Assembly: GCF_010669305.1 (NCBI RefSeq)
Contig: NZ_CP048649.1
Location: forward strand, 806,001-870,000
Source: Aminipila butyrica
GTDB taxonomy: Bacteria; Bacillota; Clostridia; Peptostreptococcales; Anaerovoracaceae
Reading direction: 5' to 3'
DNA length: 64,000 nt
The notes under the pieces are model-generated. The model did no database searches and was not told the DNA's origin. It saw only the letters and a list, made by a program, of their open reading frames with translations. Position 1 is the stretch's first letter. Each line of letters starts with the position of its first letter. This document shows, piece by piece, positions 1-8,736 of the stretch. A program made the translations under genes and the position numbers.

Positions 1-272
1 TATGAGTTGTGTGCAATGAAACCTGTCTGTAATTCTTGGAAAAATCTATGTAGACAGTCAGGTACAGGCGGGGGAGGGATCAGCAAGGAAGAGGGGTTGC
101 CACTAATTTATAGAAAAAATAGAAAACAAAAAAGTTTAACGATATTTAATAATAATGTAACGTTCCCTTAATGCAATGCACATATTTCTGTGATAGAATC
201 ATAAAGAAATATAGATGCTGAAATTAGTTTGCTGCTGGATGTGGGGGCAGCAAGGAGAAAGAAGAGGAAAAT

Positions 273-956
273 ATGAGCAAGAGACAGATTACATTTGAAG
301 AGATTAAACACAATCAAGAGATTTCTACCTATATCAAGAAAGGCAATGACCTGTTGGGGGCTATCGGCTTTACGGAACACGGGTTTGCCCATGCGGGGAA
401 GGTGGCAGAACGAGCGGCAGAGATATTGACAGCTTTGGGATACGATTCGCGGACCATTGAGTTGGCTAAGATTGCCGGATATATACACGATATTGGAAAT
501 TGCATTAACCGTCACGACCACGCCCAGAGTGGTGCTGTCATGGCCTTTCGTATATTGGATAGAATGCACTTTGATGCAGAAGAACTGGCGGATATCATCG
601 GAGCAGTGGGCAATCACGACGAAGGGACCGGCGTAGCCTTCAGTCCCATTTCCGCAGCACTCATTCTAGCCGATAAATCGGATGTGCGCAGAAGCCGGGT
701 GAGATACAAGAATCGAAACGAAGAAAAACTATCCGAGGATATTCATGACCGGGTCAATTATGCGGTTCATCACAGCTACCTTACCGTCAATCCGGAGCAA
801 AAGTCCATTGTACTGGAGCTGAGCATCGACACAGAAATCAGTGCTGTCATGGAATATTTTGAAATCTTTCTGACCAGAATGAGCATGTGCCGGAATGCCG
901 CACAGTTTTTAGGACTGTCATTTGAGTTGAACATTAACAATACCCGCCTCTTATAA
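273..956 (+). CDS. HD-domain phosphohydrolase
   Basis: This 227-residue soluble protein has the metal-dependent HD hydrolase fold. The sequence shows His36 and His40, the HD doublet at residues 72-73 (in GYIHDIGN), the following HDHA at 81-84 and GNHDEGTG near 113-120, spaced as in the HD superfamily. Such enzymes hydrolyse phosphate esters of nucleotides or signalling nucleotides; nothing here fixes the substrate. The start is supported by an AGGAGAAAG ribosome binding site about 12 bases upstream. It stands alone, with a terminator overlapping its stop codon. A c-di-nucleotide or (p)ppGpp role cannot be excluded, but none of their diagnostic motifs is present. Confidence 0.8.
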   Translation: MSKRQITFEEIKHNQEISTYIKKGNDLLGAIGFTEHGFAHAGKVAERAAEILTALGYDSRTIELAKIAGYIHDIGNCINRHDHAQSGAVMAFRILDRMHFDAEELADIIGAVGNHDEGTGVAFSPISAALILADKSDVRRSRVRYKNRNEEKLSEDIHDRVNYAVHHSYLTVNPEQKSIVLELSIDTEISAVMEYFEIFLTRMSMCRNAAQFLGLSFELNINNTRLL

Positions 957-973
957 AGGGGTGGGATTTTTTG
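943..973 (+). terminator. Rho-independent terminator overlapping the HD gene stop
   Basis: A 9-bp stem with two G:U pairs (943-951 with 957-965) closes on a five-base loop containing the TAA stop and is followed by a run of T. The last codons of the HD hydrolase gene therefore double as the terminator stem. Confidence 0.75.
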
Positions 974-1042
974 TCCTTTTATTAGATCATCAAATTTGTC
1001 GTACATTCTAGAAAATTTGATTTCAAATCCTTTCTGTCCATA

Positions 1043-1063
1043 TTTTGTATACAATATACAAAA
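1043..1063. promoter_or_regulatory. Perfect 9+3+9 palindrome, possible operator
   Basis: TTTTGTATA and TATACAAAA flank a CAA centre. The palindrome lies in the 400-base gap between the HD hydrolase and the transporter. It resembles an operator for a dimeric regulator, but no promoter element can be placed on it with certainty. Confidence 0.35.
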
Positions 1064-1131
1064 AGTCGAATAAACATCCCATATAAAACATATAGTTATT
1101 TTAGATACCAAAAATATCAACCTTAACAAGC

Positions 1132-1211
1132 AGAGGTAAACCCCTTACACCCTTAAAACTTTAATGAAGTGCAGTGTAAGCGCGCTAAATGGTTTATTGA
1201 ACTTTACCTCT
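1132..1211 (+). promoter_or_regulatory. Structured leader RNA candidate upstream of the transporter
   Basis: A closing 9-bp stem (AGAGGTAAA at 1132-1140 with TTTACCTCT at 1203-1211) encloses a nested 7-bp stem (CTTACAC at 1144-1150 with GTGTAAG at 1174-1180) and a GC-rich GCGCGC stretch. It lies 160 bases before the transporter start. It does not match the lysine, T-box or SAM riboswitch consensus as I know them. It may be a cis-regulatory RNA or a chance fold. Confidence 0.35.
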
Positions 1212-1373
1212 ATTCAAACGAATATAATTTGCCGCAGAGACATACCGCGGATGTTGATGCAGCGTTATATTACATGTAAAGGCCTTGTTCCAATGGGTGC
1301 AGCGTTTTTACAAAAGCATTTTTCAATTCCAATTTTATAGGAACTTTTTAGGACAATGTTAAGGAGGTTAGAA

Positions 1374-2825
1374 ATGGGTAATGACAATGGTGCAGCAGGT
1401 GGAAAAGAGCTGGGTCTAGTCAGACTGACTGGTGTAATTATCGGTTCAACCATCGGCGGCGGCGTTTTCAGCATGGCTGGAGATATGGCAGCAGGCGGAG
1501 CAAATACTGCGGCTGTATTAGTAGCCTGGGTAATTGCAGGTATCGGTATGTATGGTCTGATGATGTGCTTCTTCGGACTAAACAAACTGAAGCCAGAGTT
1601 AACAAACGGTATTTATAGTTATGCAAAGGCTGGTTTTGGAGATTTTGTAGGCTTCAACTCTGCCTGGGGTTATTGGATAAGTGCATTGCTTTGTAATGTT
1701 GCTTATACCACGCTTTTATTTGCCGCTATCGGCTATTTTCTCCCTGTATTTGGGGTAGGCAATAATTTACCATCTATTATCGGTGCATCGATTGTAATAT
1801 GGTTCCTCAATTACTTAGTATTGAGAGGATTAAAGGAAGCTACGGCTATCAACGTAGTAACCACCATTGCGAAGTTAATCCCAATCTTCGTATTTGTTTT
1901 GACAATCATCGTAATCCGGGCTTTTGATCCAGCAATCTTCATGAATAACTTTTGGGGTGATGGCAGTGTCTCCTTCATGGATCAGGTAAAATCCACGACT
2001 GGAGCTACTGTATGGGGATTTATCGGCGTAGAGGGAGCTGTGGTCGTTTCCGCCAGAGCAAAGAAATCTTCTGACGTAGGTAAAGCTTCCATGATAGGCT
2101 TCTTAGGCATTTTAGCCATCTATCTGTTAACCTCTATCCTCAGCATGGGTATCATGACCAGAGAAGAACTGGCTGCTTTGGGCAATCCGCCGATGGCAGG
2201 AATCTTTGAATCTGTAGTTGGCCCTTGGGGCGGTGCTTTAGTAAACCTGGGCGTTATCTTCTCCTTGGCTGGAGCGCTTTTGGGCTGGACCATCATCGCA
2301 GCAGAGACACCGTTCATGGCAGCAAAGCTGGGCGTATTCTCCAAAGCTTTTGAGAAAGAAAATAAGCACGGAGCACCTTCCTTCTCTCTGTTCATGACCA
2401 ACGGTATCATCCAGCTGTTCCTAATCGTAATTTTCTTCAATGATTCTACTTATCAGGTATTCTACAACCTGTCCGCCAGCATGATCATGGTTCCATACCT
2501 GCTGAGCGCAATGTACTACTTAAAGGTCGTTTTGAAGAAGGATGGATTGCAAAGTCACACAGGCTCCCAGCTGCTGTCTGCCAGAGTATTCTCTTTATTA
2601 GGTACGATCTACGGCGCATGGCTGCTGTACGCCAGCGGACTCATGAGCGTGTTGGTAACTTCCCTTCTGTATGCTCCTGGTATCATCGTATACATCAAAG
2701 GCAAGAAGGAATTGGGAGAAAAGACGTTCGACAGACCAGTCAACCTGTTTATCGCAGTAGCTTTAGTCGCTCTGGCCGTTATCTCTGTAGGCGTTATTGC
2801 TACCGGAACGTACAGCCCGCTATAA
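1374..2825 (+). CDS. APC-family amino acid transporter, arginine/ornithine-antiporter type
   Basis: This 483-residue polytopic membrane protein has about 12 hydrophobic segments. The N-terminal glycine-rich stretch VIIGSTIGGGVFSMAGD is the APC superfamily substrate-binding TM1 motif, and the length and pattern fit the basic amino acid/polyamine antiporter family (ArcD-like). Members exchange arginine for ornithine or import basic amino acids across the cytoplasmic membrane. The ATG at 1374 is chosen over one at 1356 because AAGGAGG at 1361-1367 lies between them and would be coding otherwise. No arginine deiminase genes flank it, so the exact substrate is inferred from family resemblance only. 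Confidence 0.8.
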   Translation: MGNDNGAAGGKELGLVRLTGVIIGSTIGGGVFSMAGDMAAGGANTAAVLVAWVIAGIGMYGLMMCFFGLNKLKPELTNGIYSYAKAGFGDFVGFNSAWGYWISALLCNVAYTTLLFAAIGYFLPVFGVGNNLPSIIGASIVIWFLNYLVLRGLKEATAINVVTTIAKLIPIFVFVLTIIVIRAFDPAIFMNNFWGDGSVSFMDQVKSTTGATVWGFIGVEGAVVVSARAKKSSDVGKASMIGFLGILAIYLLTSILSMGIMTREELAALGNPPMAGIFESVVGPWGGALVNLGVIFSLAGALLGWTIIAAETPFMAAKLGVFSKAFEKENKHGAPSFSLFMTNGIIQLFLIVIFFNDSTYQVFYNLSASMIMVPYLLSAMYYLKVVLKKDGLQSHTGSQLLSARVFSLLGTIYGAWLLYASGLMSVLVTSLLYAPGIIVYIKGKKELGEKTFDRPVNLFIAVALVALAVISVGVIATGTYSPL

Positions 2826-2875
2826 GGTAAGTTACCCGTGAATCAGAAATAACTAAAAACAGACACGTATGTATG

Positions 2876-2906
2876 CACCCGGAGGGATTCCTTCGGGTGT
2901 TTTTAT
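2876..2906 (+). terminator. Rho-independent terminator after the transporter
   Basis: A 10-bp stem (2876-2885 with 2890-2899, one G:U) with a GATT loop is followed by five T. Confidence 0.85.
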
Positions 2907-2967
2907 AATGTGAGCATATGCAAGCTAAGGCCGCTTCGCAAGGGCTTATTTATAGGCAAATTATATT

Positions 2968-2996
2968 TTGACGTAATTGGCCAGGTAGTTTATACT
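2968..2996 (+). promoter_or_regulatory. Sigma-A-type promoter for the thioesterase gene
   Basis: TTGACG (2968-2973) and TATACT (2991-2996) are separated by 17 bases. The predicted transcript has a leader of about 115 bases before the thioesterase ATG. Confidence 0.65.
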
Positions 2997-3119
2997 TATA
3001 ATAGTTATTAGCCTGCGCAAGCGGCAGTGAGCCGTGTTGGCAGATTTATACAAGTAAATGAATATTTTGCCCCAAATGGCGTGTAAGGTATAAGATATGC
3101 AATAAGGAGGATTTGGAAT

Positions 3120-3578
3120 ATGAACAACAGACAGCTTACCATGAGTCAAGTGATGCTTCCCCATCAGGCAAACGTAGCAGGAAACGTCCACGGAGGCGAA
3201 ATTATGAAATTTATGGATACCACAGCCGGTGCGGTGGCTATCCGATATTCAAAGAGCAACTGCGTTACGGCCAGAGTAGACGAGTTGGAATTTCATTTGC
3301 CGATTTTCGTAGGAGCGTTGGTAACCTGTACGGCTACTGTGGTCTATGTGGGCCGGACTTCTATGGAAGTTTTTGTAAATGTAGAGGTGGAGGACCTAGA
3401 ATCCGCCAGCGGACCGCAGAAGGCGTTATCCGCTTATTTCACCATGGTGGCCATGGGCCGAAATGGCAAGCCTCAGAACGTGCCGCCTTATGAACCTGTG
3501 ACCGAAGACGAAATTCGGGAGCACGATGCGGCTCAGGTTCGGATTGCTGATCGTCAGGCAAAGAAGAAGAAGAAATAG
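3120..3578 (+). CDS. Hotdog-fold acyl-CoA thioesterase
   Basis: This 152-residue cytosolic protein belongs to the BACH/YciA-type acyl-CoA thioesterases, which hydrolyse acyl-CoA to free acid and CoA. The sequence shows the family start (MSQVMLPHQANVAGNVHGG), with the catalytic-site Asn-Val-His-Gly-Gly followed by a hydrophobic helix and an acidic residue in FMDTTAG. The C-terminus is a lysine-rich tail ending in five lysines, beyond the usual fold. An AAGGAGG site sits 9 bases before the ATG. It is preceded by its own promoter. Chain-length preference cannot be read from the sequence. Confidence 0.85.
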   Translation: MNNRQLTMSQVMLPHQANVAGNVHGGEIMKFMDTTAGAVAIRYSKSNCVTARVDELEFHLPIFVGALVTCTATVVYVGRTSMEVFVNVEVEDLESASGPQKALSAYFTMVAMGRNGKPQNVPPYEPVTEDEIREHDAAQVRIADRQAKKKKK

Positions 3579-3693
3579 TCAAAGGCTTCGGCGAGGCGGT
3601 GCTATCCGAATCGGGTAACAAATGAAAACGGTGATTTTTGAGCTGAATTGGCCAAGACTTCAACGAAAAAATGCGTAAATTGGAAGTGAAACA

Positions 3694-4602
3694 GTGAATA
3701 GCAAACTTCATTTTGAAAAGAGAATTTTAACCATATCCATGGTAGGAAGTATTTTGTTCATGTTGGCAGAAGGAGTGATGGCTTATGTGACACGCTCCAA
3801 CTCCATTTTGATGGACTGCTTGTTCGACTTTGCAGACCTAATCATGATTGGCCCTTTTCTGCTGCTAATCCCCTTGCTGTATAAACCAGTGACCGAAAAG
3901 CGGCCTTATGGGTACTCTCAGGTGGAGTCCCTCTTCGTGATTATCAAGTGCTGCATCCTGCTGGTGATTATCGCCCAGCTGGTGATGTACAGCGTGCAAG
4001 TGATTCTCAGAGGCGGCAACCGGGTGGACGGAGGCCTGATTGCCGCTTTTGAAATTGGACTGTCGGCGGGCTGCATTGCGATCTACACGTTGCTGCGGCA
4101 CTATAACAAGTCCTTTTCTTCCCCGTCCATCAAGGCGGATTTGTACATGTGGCGCATGGACATCATCAGCAGTTTGGGGGTAGGACTGGCCTTTCTAGCC
4201 CAAGGGCCCATGAGAGGGACGCCGCTGGCGGGATTTATCCCCTATGTGGACCCACTGGTGGCTATCGCCATGGCGCTGTTTTTCATTGTGGAGCCGGTCA
4301 AAATGATGATTGGCGGCATTCGAGATTTGATCCTTTTTGCGCCTGAAGAGCCTATTGTGGAGGAAATTCGTCAGATTATCAACCGACATTTGGAGAATTA
4401 CCCTTATACTATCAGCTTTCTGGATGTCATACAGACTGGGCGAAAGGCTTGGGTAGAGGTTTACTTGAAGGCAGATGAGGATCAGATTCGCATCAGCCAG
4501 CTGCAACAGGCCCACGGTGAGATTAAGCGGGAACTGCGTCAGCACTTTGAGCAAATTTACGTAGAATTGATACCAGATAGTTCGGAGGCTGGCGGGCATT
4601 AG
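3694..4602 (+). CDS. Cation diffusion facilitator (CDF) family transporter
   Basis: This 302-residue protein has about six membrane segments and a cytoplasmic C-terminal domain, as in CDF metal-proton antiporters that export divalent metals. The TM2 metal site is present (SILMDCLFDFADL, Asp41 and Asp45). In TM5 the usual His/Asp-x3-Asp is Met152-x3-Asp156, so one canonical ligand is replaced by methionine. The start is GTG at 3694 with a weak GGAAGTGA upstream. It precedes larC by 69 bases, probably in one transcript, which makes a nickel-related role conceivable but unproven. The metal specificity is unknown. Confidence 0.8.
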   Translation: MNSKLHFEKRILTISMVGSILFMLAEGVMAYVTRSNSILMDCLFDFADLIMIGPFLLLIPLLYKPVTEKRPYGYSQVESLFVIIKCCILLVIIAQLVMYSVQVILRGGNRVDGGLIAAFEIGLSAGCIAIYTLLRHYNKSFSSPSIKADLYMWRMDIISSLGVGLAFLAQGPMRGTPLAGFIPYVDPLVAIAMALFFIVEPVKMMIGGIRDLILFAPEEPIVEEIRQIINRHLENYPYTISFLDVIQTGRKAWVEVYLKADEDQIRISQLQQAHGEIKRELRQHFEQIYVELIPDSSEAGGH

Positions 4603-4671
4603 GTGCTTGCGGTTTAAGCCACAACGATAATAAGATAATAAAAAGATGAAGAAAATTTGGAGATAGTATAG

Positions 4672-5988
4672 ATGAAGAAAACGTTATACTTGGAATGCTA
4701 TTCCGGCATCAGTGGAGATATGACTATTGGTGCGCTGTTGGACTTGGGAGCAGACCGGGACCATCTGCAGCAAACCCTGGACAGCTTGTCGGTGGGGGGG
4801 TACCACCTGCACTTTGGCCGCACTCAGAAATCCGGTATTGATGCTTACGATTTCAGCGTTCACCTGGAGGAAGTTGGAAATCAGCCCCAGGGTCAGAGCC
4901 ATGGAATGTCTTTGAGTGGACATGGCCACAAGGGTAAGGAGCATAGCCACGCTCACCCACATAATTCTGTTCAAGGCCAAGGCAGCCAGCACCACGTTCA
5001 CCGCCACCTAAGCGACATTGAAGCCCTCATCGACGGCATGAAGGCTACTGAACAGGTAAAGCAGTTATCTACAAAAATATTTCACATTGTGGCAGAGGCA
5101 GAAGCCGCCGTCCACGGACTGCCGATACAGGAGGTCCACTTTCACGAAGTAGGTGCGATCGATTCCATTGTTGATATCCTTGGTACTGCCATCTGTATCG
5201 ACAATCTGGCTATCGACCAGGTGATTGTGTCACCGCTGAGGGAGGGACAGGGCTTCGTCCGCTGTGAGCACGGCTTGATGCCGGTACCGGCTCCGGCCAC
5301 CGCGCGAATTTTGGCTGAACACGGGCTCAAGTTACAGTTGACCGACAATCAAGGCGAAATGGTTACCCCTACGGGAGCGGCCATTGCTGCGGCCCTGGAT
5401 AGTGGGAAGTCTTTACCCACACATTATCGCATCCAAAAGATTGGTATGGGGGCGGGAAAAAAAGATTTTAAGCAGGCCAACATTCTTCGAGCCATGCTCA
5501 TTGAAGAGGTGGATGTTCAAGAGCAAGGAGAGGCAGGCTTGGATAAAACCGAGTCCGATCAGATGTGGAAGTTGGAAAGCAATCTGGATGATTGCAGCGG
5601 TGAAGCTTTAGGCTTTACCTTGGAACGGCTGATGGAAGCTGGAGCCGCTGATGCGTGGTATACACCCATCTATATGAAGAAAAACAGACCGGCCTACACC
5701 CTCCAAGTTCTCTGTGGTGAAGAAAAACGGGCAGAGCTGGAGCATCTGATTTTTTTCCATACCACGACAGTAGGCATCCGCCGGGTAAAGATGGAGCGAA
5801 CCATCCTGAAACGGGAGATGCGTCAGGTGGAGACCCCCTACGGGCCAGTATCGGTTAAGGTATGCGACCACGGTTCTGCCCAGTACGTTTATCCAGAATA
5901 CGAAGATTTGCGCCAGATTTGCCTGGAACATCAGAAAAATTACCAGGAAGTGTATCAGGAAGTTCTTCGGTGCAGCAAGGAGCGTTGA
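4672..5988 (+). CDS. larC: LarC, nickel insertion enzyme for the lactate racemase cofactor
   Basis: LarC is the CTP-dependent cyclometallase that inserts nickel into the pyridinium-dithiocarboxylate mononucleotide to form the NPN cofactor. The 438-residue product begins with the family signature MKKTLYLECYSGISGDM and contains EVHFHEVGAIDSIVDILG near residue 155-172. A histidine-rich loop at about residues 82-112 (HGHKGKEHSHAHPH and following) probably stores nickel. In Lactobacillus plantarum the protein is made from two frames by ribosomal frameshifting; here it is one continuous frame. larA, larB and larE are not in the window. A CDF transporter lies just upstream. Confidence 0.92.
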   Translation: MKKTLYLECYSGISGDMTIGALLDLGADRDHLQQTLDSLSVGGYHLHFGRTQKSGIDAYDFSVHLEEVGNQPQGQSHGMSLSGHGHKGKEHSHAHPHNSVQGQGSQHHVHRHLSDIEALIDGMKATEQVKQLSTKIFHIVAEAEAAVHGLPIQEVHFHEVGAIDSIVDILGTAICIDNLAIDQVIVSPLREGQGFVRCEHGLMPVPAPATARILAEHGLKLQLTDNQGEMVTPTGAAIAAALDSGKSLPTHYRIQKIGMGAGKKDFKQANILRAMLIEEVDVQEQGEAGLDKTESDQMWKLESNLDDCSGEALGFTLERLMEAGAADAWYTPIYMKKNRPAYTLQVLCGEEKRAELEHLIFFHTTTVGIRRVKMERTILKREMRQVETPYGPVSVKVCDHGSAQYVYPEYEDLRQICLEHQKNYQEVYQEVLRCSKER

Positions 5989-6170
5989 GCGCAGAAACAA
6001 AGGCTTATAGACTGAGAAGTCAGATACAAATAGTCCAAATTCAGCTAAGCTTAAGAAAGAACAGCTTGAATAATCGGTAGTGAGAAATATCTTCATCCCC
6101 CAGCGTATACATTAGATAGGGAGAAGTTCATGATTACCAGCAAAGCAGTTGCAAGTCTTAAGGAGATGCT

Positions 6171-6629
6171 ATGAAAAGGCAGTTAATTGTCATTCTGATA
6201 TTTTTATTCTTATGTGGTTTGTATGGCTACGGTAAACAAGCATGTTCCAGTACATGGGTAGTCAGCAAGGAAACGTCAAGTCTACAAGCGGATAGTAAAA
6301 TCGTATTAATAAATACGTATTTGAATTATATTCAAGAGGCTTCGGAGGACTTTTATGGGGAGTATTTCACCATAAGTCCAACCGTAGCCTATTATTATGT
6401 TTGGGTAAAGGAAATAAGTTCAGAGCAATCAATCGGCTCCATCACCTTCATTAGTACACCTTTTGTTGGGCCCCATGATACGGTTGGCCTAGATGAAATT
6501 TCCTTTACAGCTGATTACACAGGCAAAGTCGAATTAAAGGAATTTAAACATATTAAAAGCTATCCTTTGCCGGAGCATCTAAAGAGTCTGATGAAGCAGC
6601 CCATTCCCGGCGAATATGAAAGGTTATAG
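6171..6629 (+). CDS. Exported DUF3888-like protein
   Basis: This 152-residue protein has an N-terminal hydrophobic segment (residues 5-20) followed by a short secreted or anchored domain. The pattern EASEDFYGEYF, then FVGPHDTVGLDEISF, then KVELKEFKH near the C-terminus matches what I remember of DUF3888, a family of small exported Bacillus and Clostridia proteins of unknown function. The ATG follows AAGGAGATGCT, a close and good ribosome binding site. It lies between larC and a convergent HD hydrolase and appears monocistronic. No catalytic motif is visible. Confidence 0.6.
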   Translation: MKRQLIVILIFLFLCGLYGYGKQACSSTWVVSKETSSLQADSKIVLINTYLNYIQEASEDFYGEYFTISPTVAYYYVWVKEISSEQSIGSITFISTPFVGPHDTVGLDEISFTADYTGKVELKEFKHIKSYPLPEHLKSLMKQPIPGEYERL

Positions 6630-6636
6630 TTGTGCT

Positions 6637-7206
6637 TCACTTTGCGTCTGCAATCTTTTTAATCGTATCTTCACGAACAGCCTGTCTTAAAGATTTCAGA
6701 TAATCGGAGAACTCAACCTTATCATCTGCGTAAGTTAAATTGAGTTCAAATTCTTTTGGAATCCAAGTAGATAAGTGGGACAGGTTGTGCTGGATCAAGG
6801 CTTCAAGACTATCGATGGCTTTATAAATTTGAGCCTCAACGGTTTTTCGCACTGCCATTTCCTCATAAAGCTCGCTCATTTCTGTTTCATATTTCTTCGG
6901 CAAGGAGTGAATCCAGCTATAGAGCAGCTTTTCTTCGGTCTGCTCATGGCCTTGGTTCTTTTCAAAGGTAGGAATATCTCCCGTAAAACATTCGCCCAAA
7001 TCGTGAATAATGCACATTCGAATGACCTTATCCATATCGGCTTCAGGAAATTCATCCTTCATAAAGAATGCCATCAATGTCATCATCCAGCTATGTTCTG
7101 CCACGCTCTCCTGTCTGCCCTTGGATGTATAGCAATGGCGGGTTGTATCTTTCAGCTTTTCAGCCACCAACAGTGCTTCTAATAATTTTCTTGCTTCCAT
7201 ATTCAT
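6637..7206 (-). CDS. HD-domain hydrolase, YfbR/HDDC2-like
   Basis: This 189-residue cytosolic protein resembles the YfbR/HDDC2 branch of HD hydrolases, metal-dependent 5'-nucleotidases acting on deoxynucleoside monophosphates. Visible motifs are SVAEHSWMM near 34-42, the HD doublet in CIIHDLGECFTGDIP near 66-80, and a late AIDSLEALIQ carrying the C-terminal Asp. The ribosome binding site GGAGGAGG lies directly before two in-frame ATGs (7206 and 7200); either may be used. It is convergent with the DUF3888-like gene, with only 7 bases between the stops. The substrate is inferred from family membership. Confidence 0.75.
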   Translation of the reverse strand: MNMEARKLLEALLVAEKLKDTTRHCYTSKGRQESVAEHSWMMTLMAFFMKDEFPEADMDKVIRMCIIHDLGECFTGDIPTFEKNQGHEQTEEKLLYSWIHSLPKKYETEMSELYEEMAVRKTVEAQIYKAIDSLEALIQHNLSHLSTWIPKEFELNLTYADDKVEFSDYLKSLRQAVREDTIKKIADAK

Positions 7207-7312
7207 TCCTCCTCCTACATTCTGATTTATTTTATTATACTACATACCGGAACAATAATGGAAAGCAGCTTATTGAAAAAGCAGAATTGAAAAACAGCAG
7301 AAATCATATAGT

Positions 7313-7347
7313 GCAGGTTGTCAAAAAAATTTATTTTGACAACCTGC
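7313..7347. repeat. Perfect 14-bp inverted repeat between divergent genes
   Basis: GCAGGTTGTCAAAA (7313-7326) and its exact complement (7334-7347) flank a 7-base loop. There is no T-run on either side, so it is not a typical terminator. It lies between the divergent HD hydrolase and the exported-protein gene. Confidence 0.7.
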
Positions 7348-7502
7348 TTAATTGTTAATAAACAGTTAAGAAATAAGCTATATAATATTAAAAACTGTCG
7401 GTTAGAATAAGAATATCAAAAGGGGTGCGGGTGCAGAGCTGTCGAAAAGGTTCTCGCCTGAACAAAGTTTAGAGAATAGAAAACAAAACAGGAGGTATTG
7501 AG

Positions 7503-8618
7503 ATGAAGAGATTGAAGTTTAAAGGGCGGAAACATGCGGTGACAGCTATCTGCCTGTTGGTGGGCATGTTTGTACTCACCAGTGCCGTCTATGCCAATTA
7601 TGACGACGCCAGAGGATATACTAATTACAAAGATGCTGTAAAAGACTTGGCATTCTATGAGGATAACTTTGCCGGAAACATGAAGATGGACATAGCAGTA
7701 GATGGGGAGACCTATGCTTCTATGAAAGGTGACTTTAAGATAGACGGGAAAGATTATTTCTGGAGCACCAGCAGTGAAGAAGCGGGAGAGAGCGATTCAA
7801 AATTTGAAAACACCACGACGGTTCGGGATGGCGTAAGCTACTACTATCTTCCGGAAAGCAACAGCTACCGAGTAACGGAGGAAGAAGGAAACTTTCGGGT
7901 AGATACCAGCGATCCAACGGTGAAGAAGAGTATCCGATTTGCAGAACTCTTTGCAGATGCCATGGTGGGAAATCTGAAAAATAACTTTGTGTTGGAATCG
8001 AAAGAAGGCGATGAACGCCACTATTCTGTAGATGTATCTGGAAATCAGATTCCAGAGGTGATTAACGCAGGTATTTCTCTGATGTTCACAACTGTCAACA
8101 ATCAAAGTATGACAGAGGATCCTTATCAGATTACCTTTGAAGATTATCAGAAGTCTTTAGCAGCTTATTACAAAGAGCAAACTGGCGAAGAAATGACTCA
8201 GGCGGCATACGATCAGTGGGACAGCAAGATTGAAAAGATTGATACGGATTTTTATGACAAGTATTCCAAAATCCTGGATGCCAAAGGGGGCGGCATTGTC
8301 TACGTGAAGATCGATGGATCTTATGAATTGTATAAGACCTATGACGCGTATTACAAAGCGGTGGATGAGAACAGTTTAAATGAGCGGGATATGATGAGAA
8401 TGTTGGGAGACGACCCGTATATTGATAGCGCCTCTTGCGATTTTACCCTGGATAAGAGCGGAAAACTGACGGAGAATATAATGAAGGTTTCCATGACCGG
8501 AGTGGACAGCAAAGGCAAAACCCACACCATCACGCTGACCTTCTCGGCAGAAATTACAGATTACGGTAATGCACAGGTTGAACCTTTTGATCCGACCGGC
8601 AAGACAAAGATGAACTAG
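7503..8618 (+). CDS. Exported protein of unknown function upstream of an ABC transporter
   Basis: The 371-residue product starts with a basic N-terminus and a hydrophobic signal segment (residues 14-32, ending SAVYA), so it is secreted or membrane-attached. The mature part is acidic, rich in Asp, Ser and Tyr, and made largely of short beta-prone stretches; two segments (about 55-190 and 255-360) look like related beta domains of the kind that bind lipids or peptides. I recognise no named domain. GGAGGTATTGAG precedes the ATG. It heads the block of ABC transporter, two-component system and envelope enzymes, which suggests an extracytoplasmic sensing or envelope role. Confidence 0.6.
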   Translation: MKRLKFKGRKHAVTAICLLVGMFVLTSAVYANYDDARGYTNYKDAVKDLAFYEDNFAGNMKMDIAVDGETYASMKGDFKIDGKDYFWSTSSEEAGESDSKFENTTTVRDGVSYYYLPESNSYRVTEEEGNFRVDTSDPTVKKSIRFAELFADAMVGNLKNNFVLESKEGDERHYSVDVSGNQIPEVINAGISLMFTTVNNQSMTEDPYQITFEDYQKSLAAYYKEQTGEEMTQAAYDQWDSKIEKIDTDFYDKYSKILDAKGGGIVYVKIDGSYELYKTYDAYYKAVDENSLNERDMMRMLGDDPYIDSASCDFTLDKSGKLTENIMKVSMTGVDSKGKTHTITLTFSAEITDYGNAQVEPFDPTGKTKMN

Positions 8619-8736
8619 TAAATGGCTGGGGCTTAGTCAAACTAGTGGAAATGGAATGATTAAATTGGTTCAGGCAGGCAGGCCCAAGTAAAGGCCTGCC
8701 TTGCGCTGGTGCCGCAGGAGAGAAGGGAACGGATAC

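Noticed and set aside
1..174. A frame open from the left edge to about 174.
   Set aside because: It is only 57 codons, its late part is A-rich and low in complexity, and no motif is seen; it is not supported as the end of a gene.
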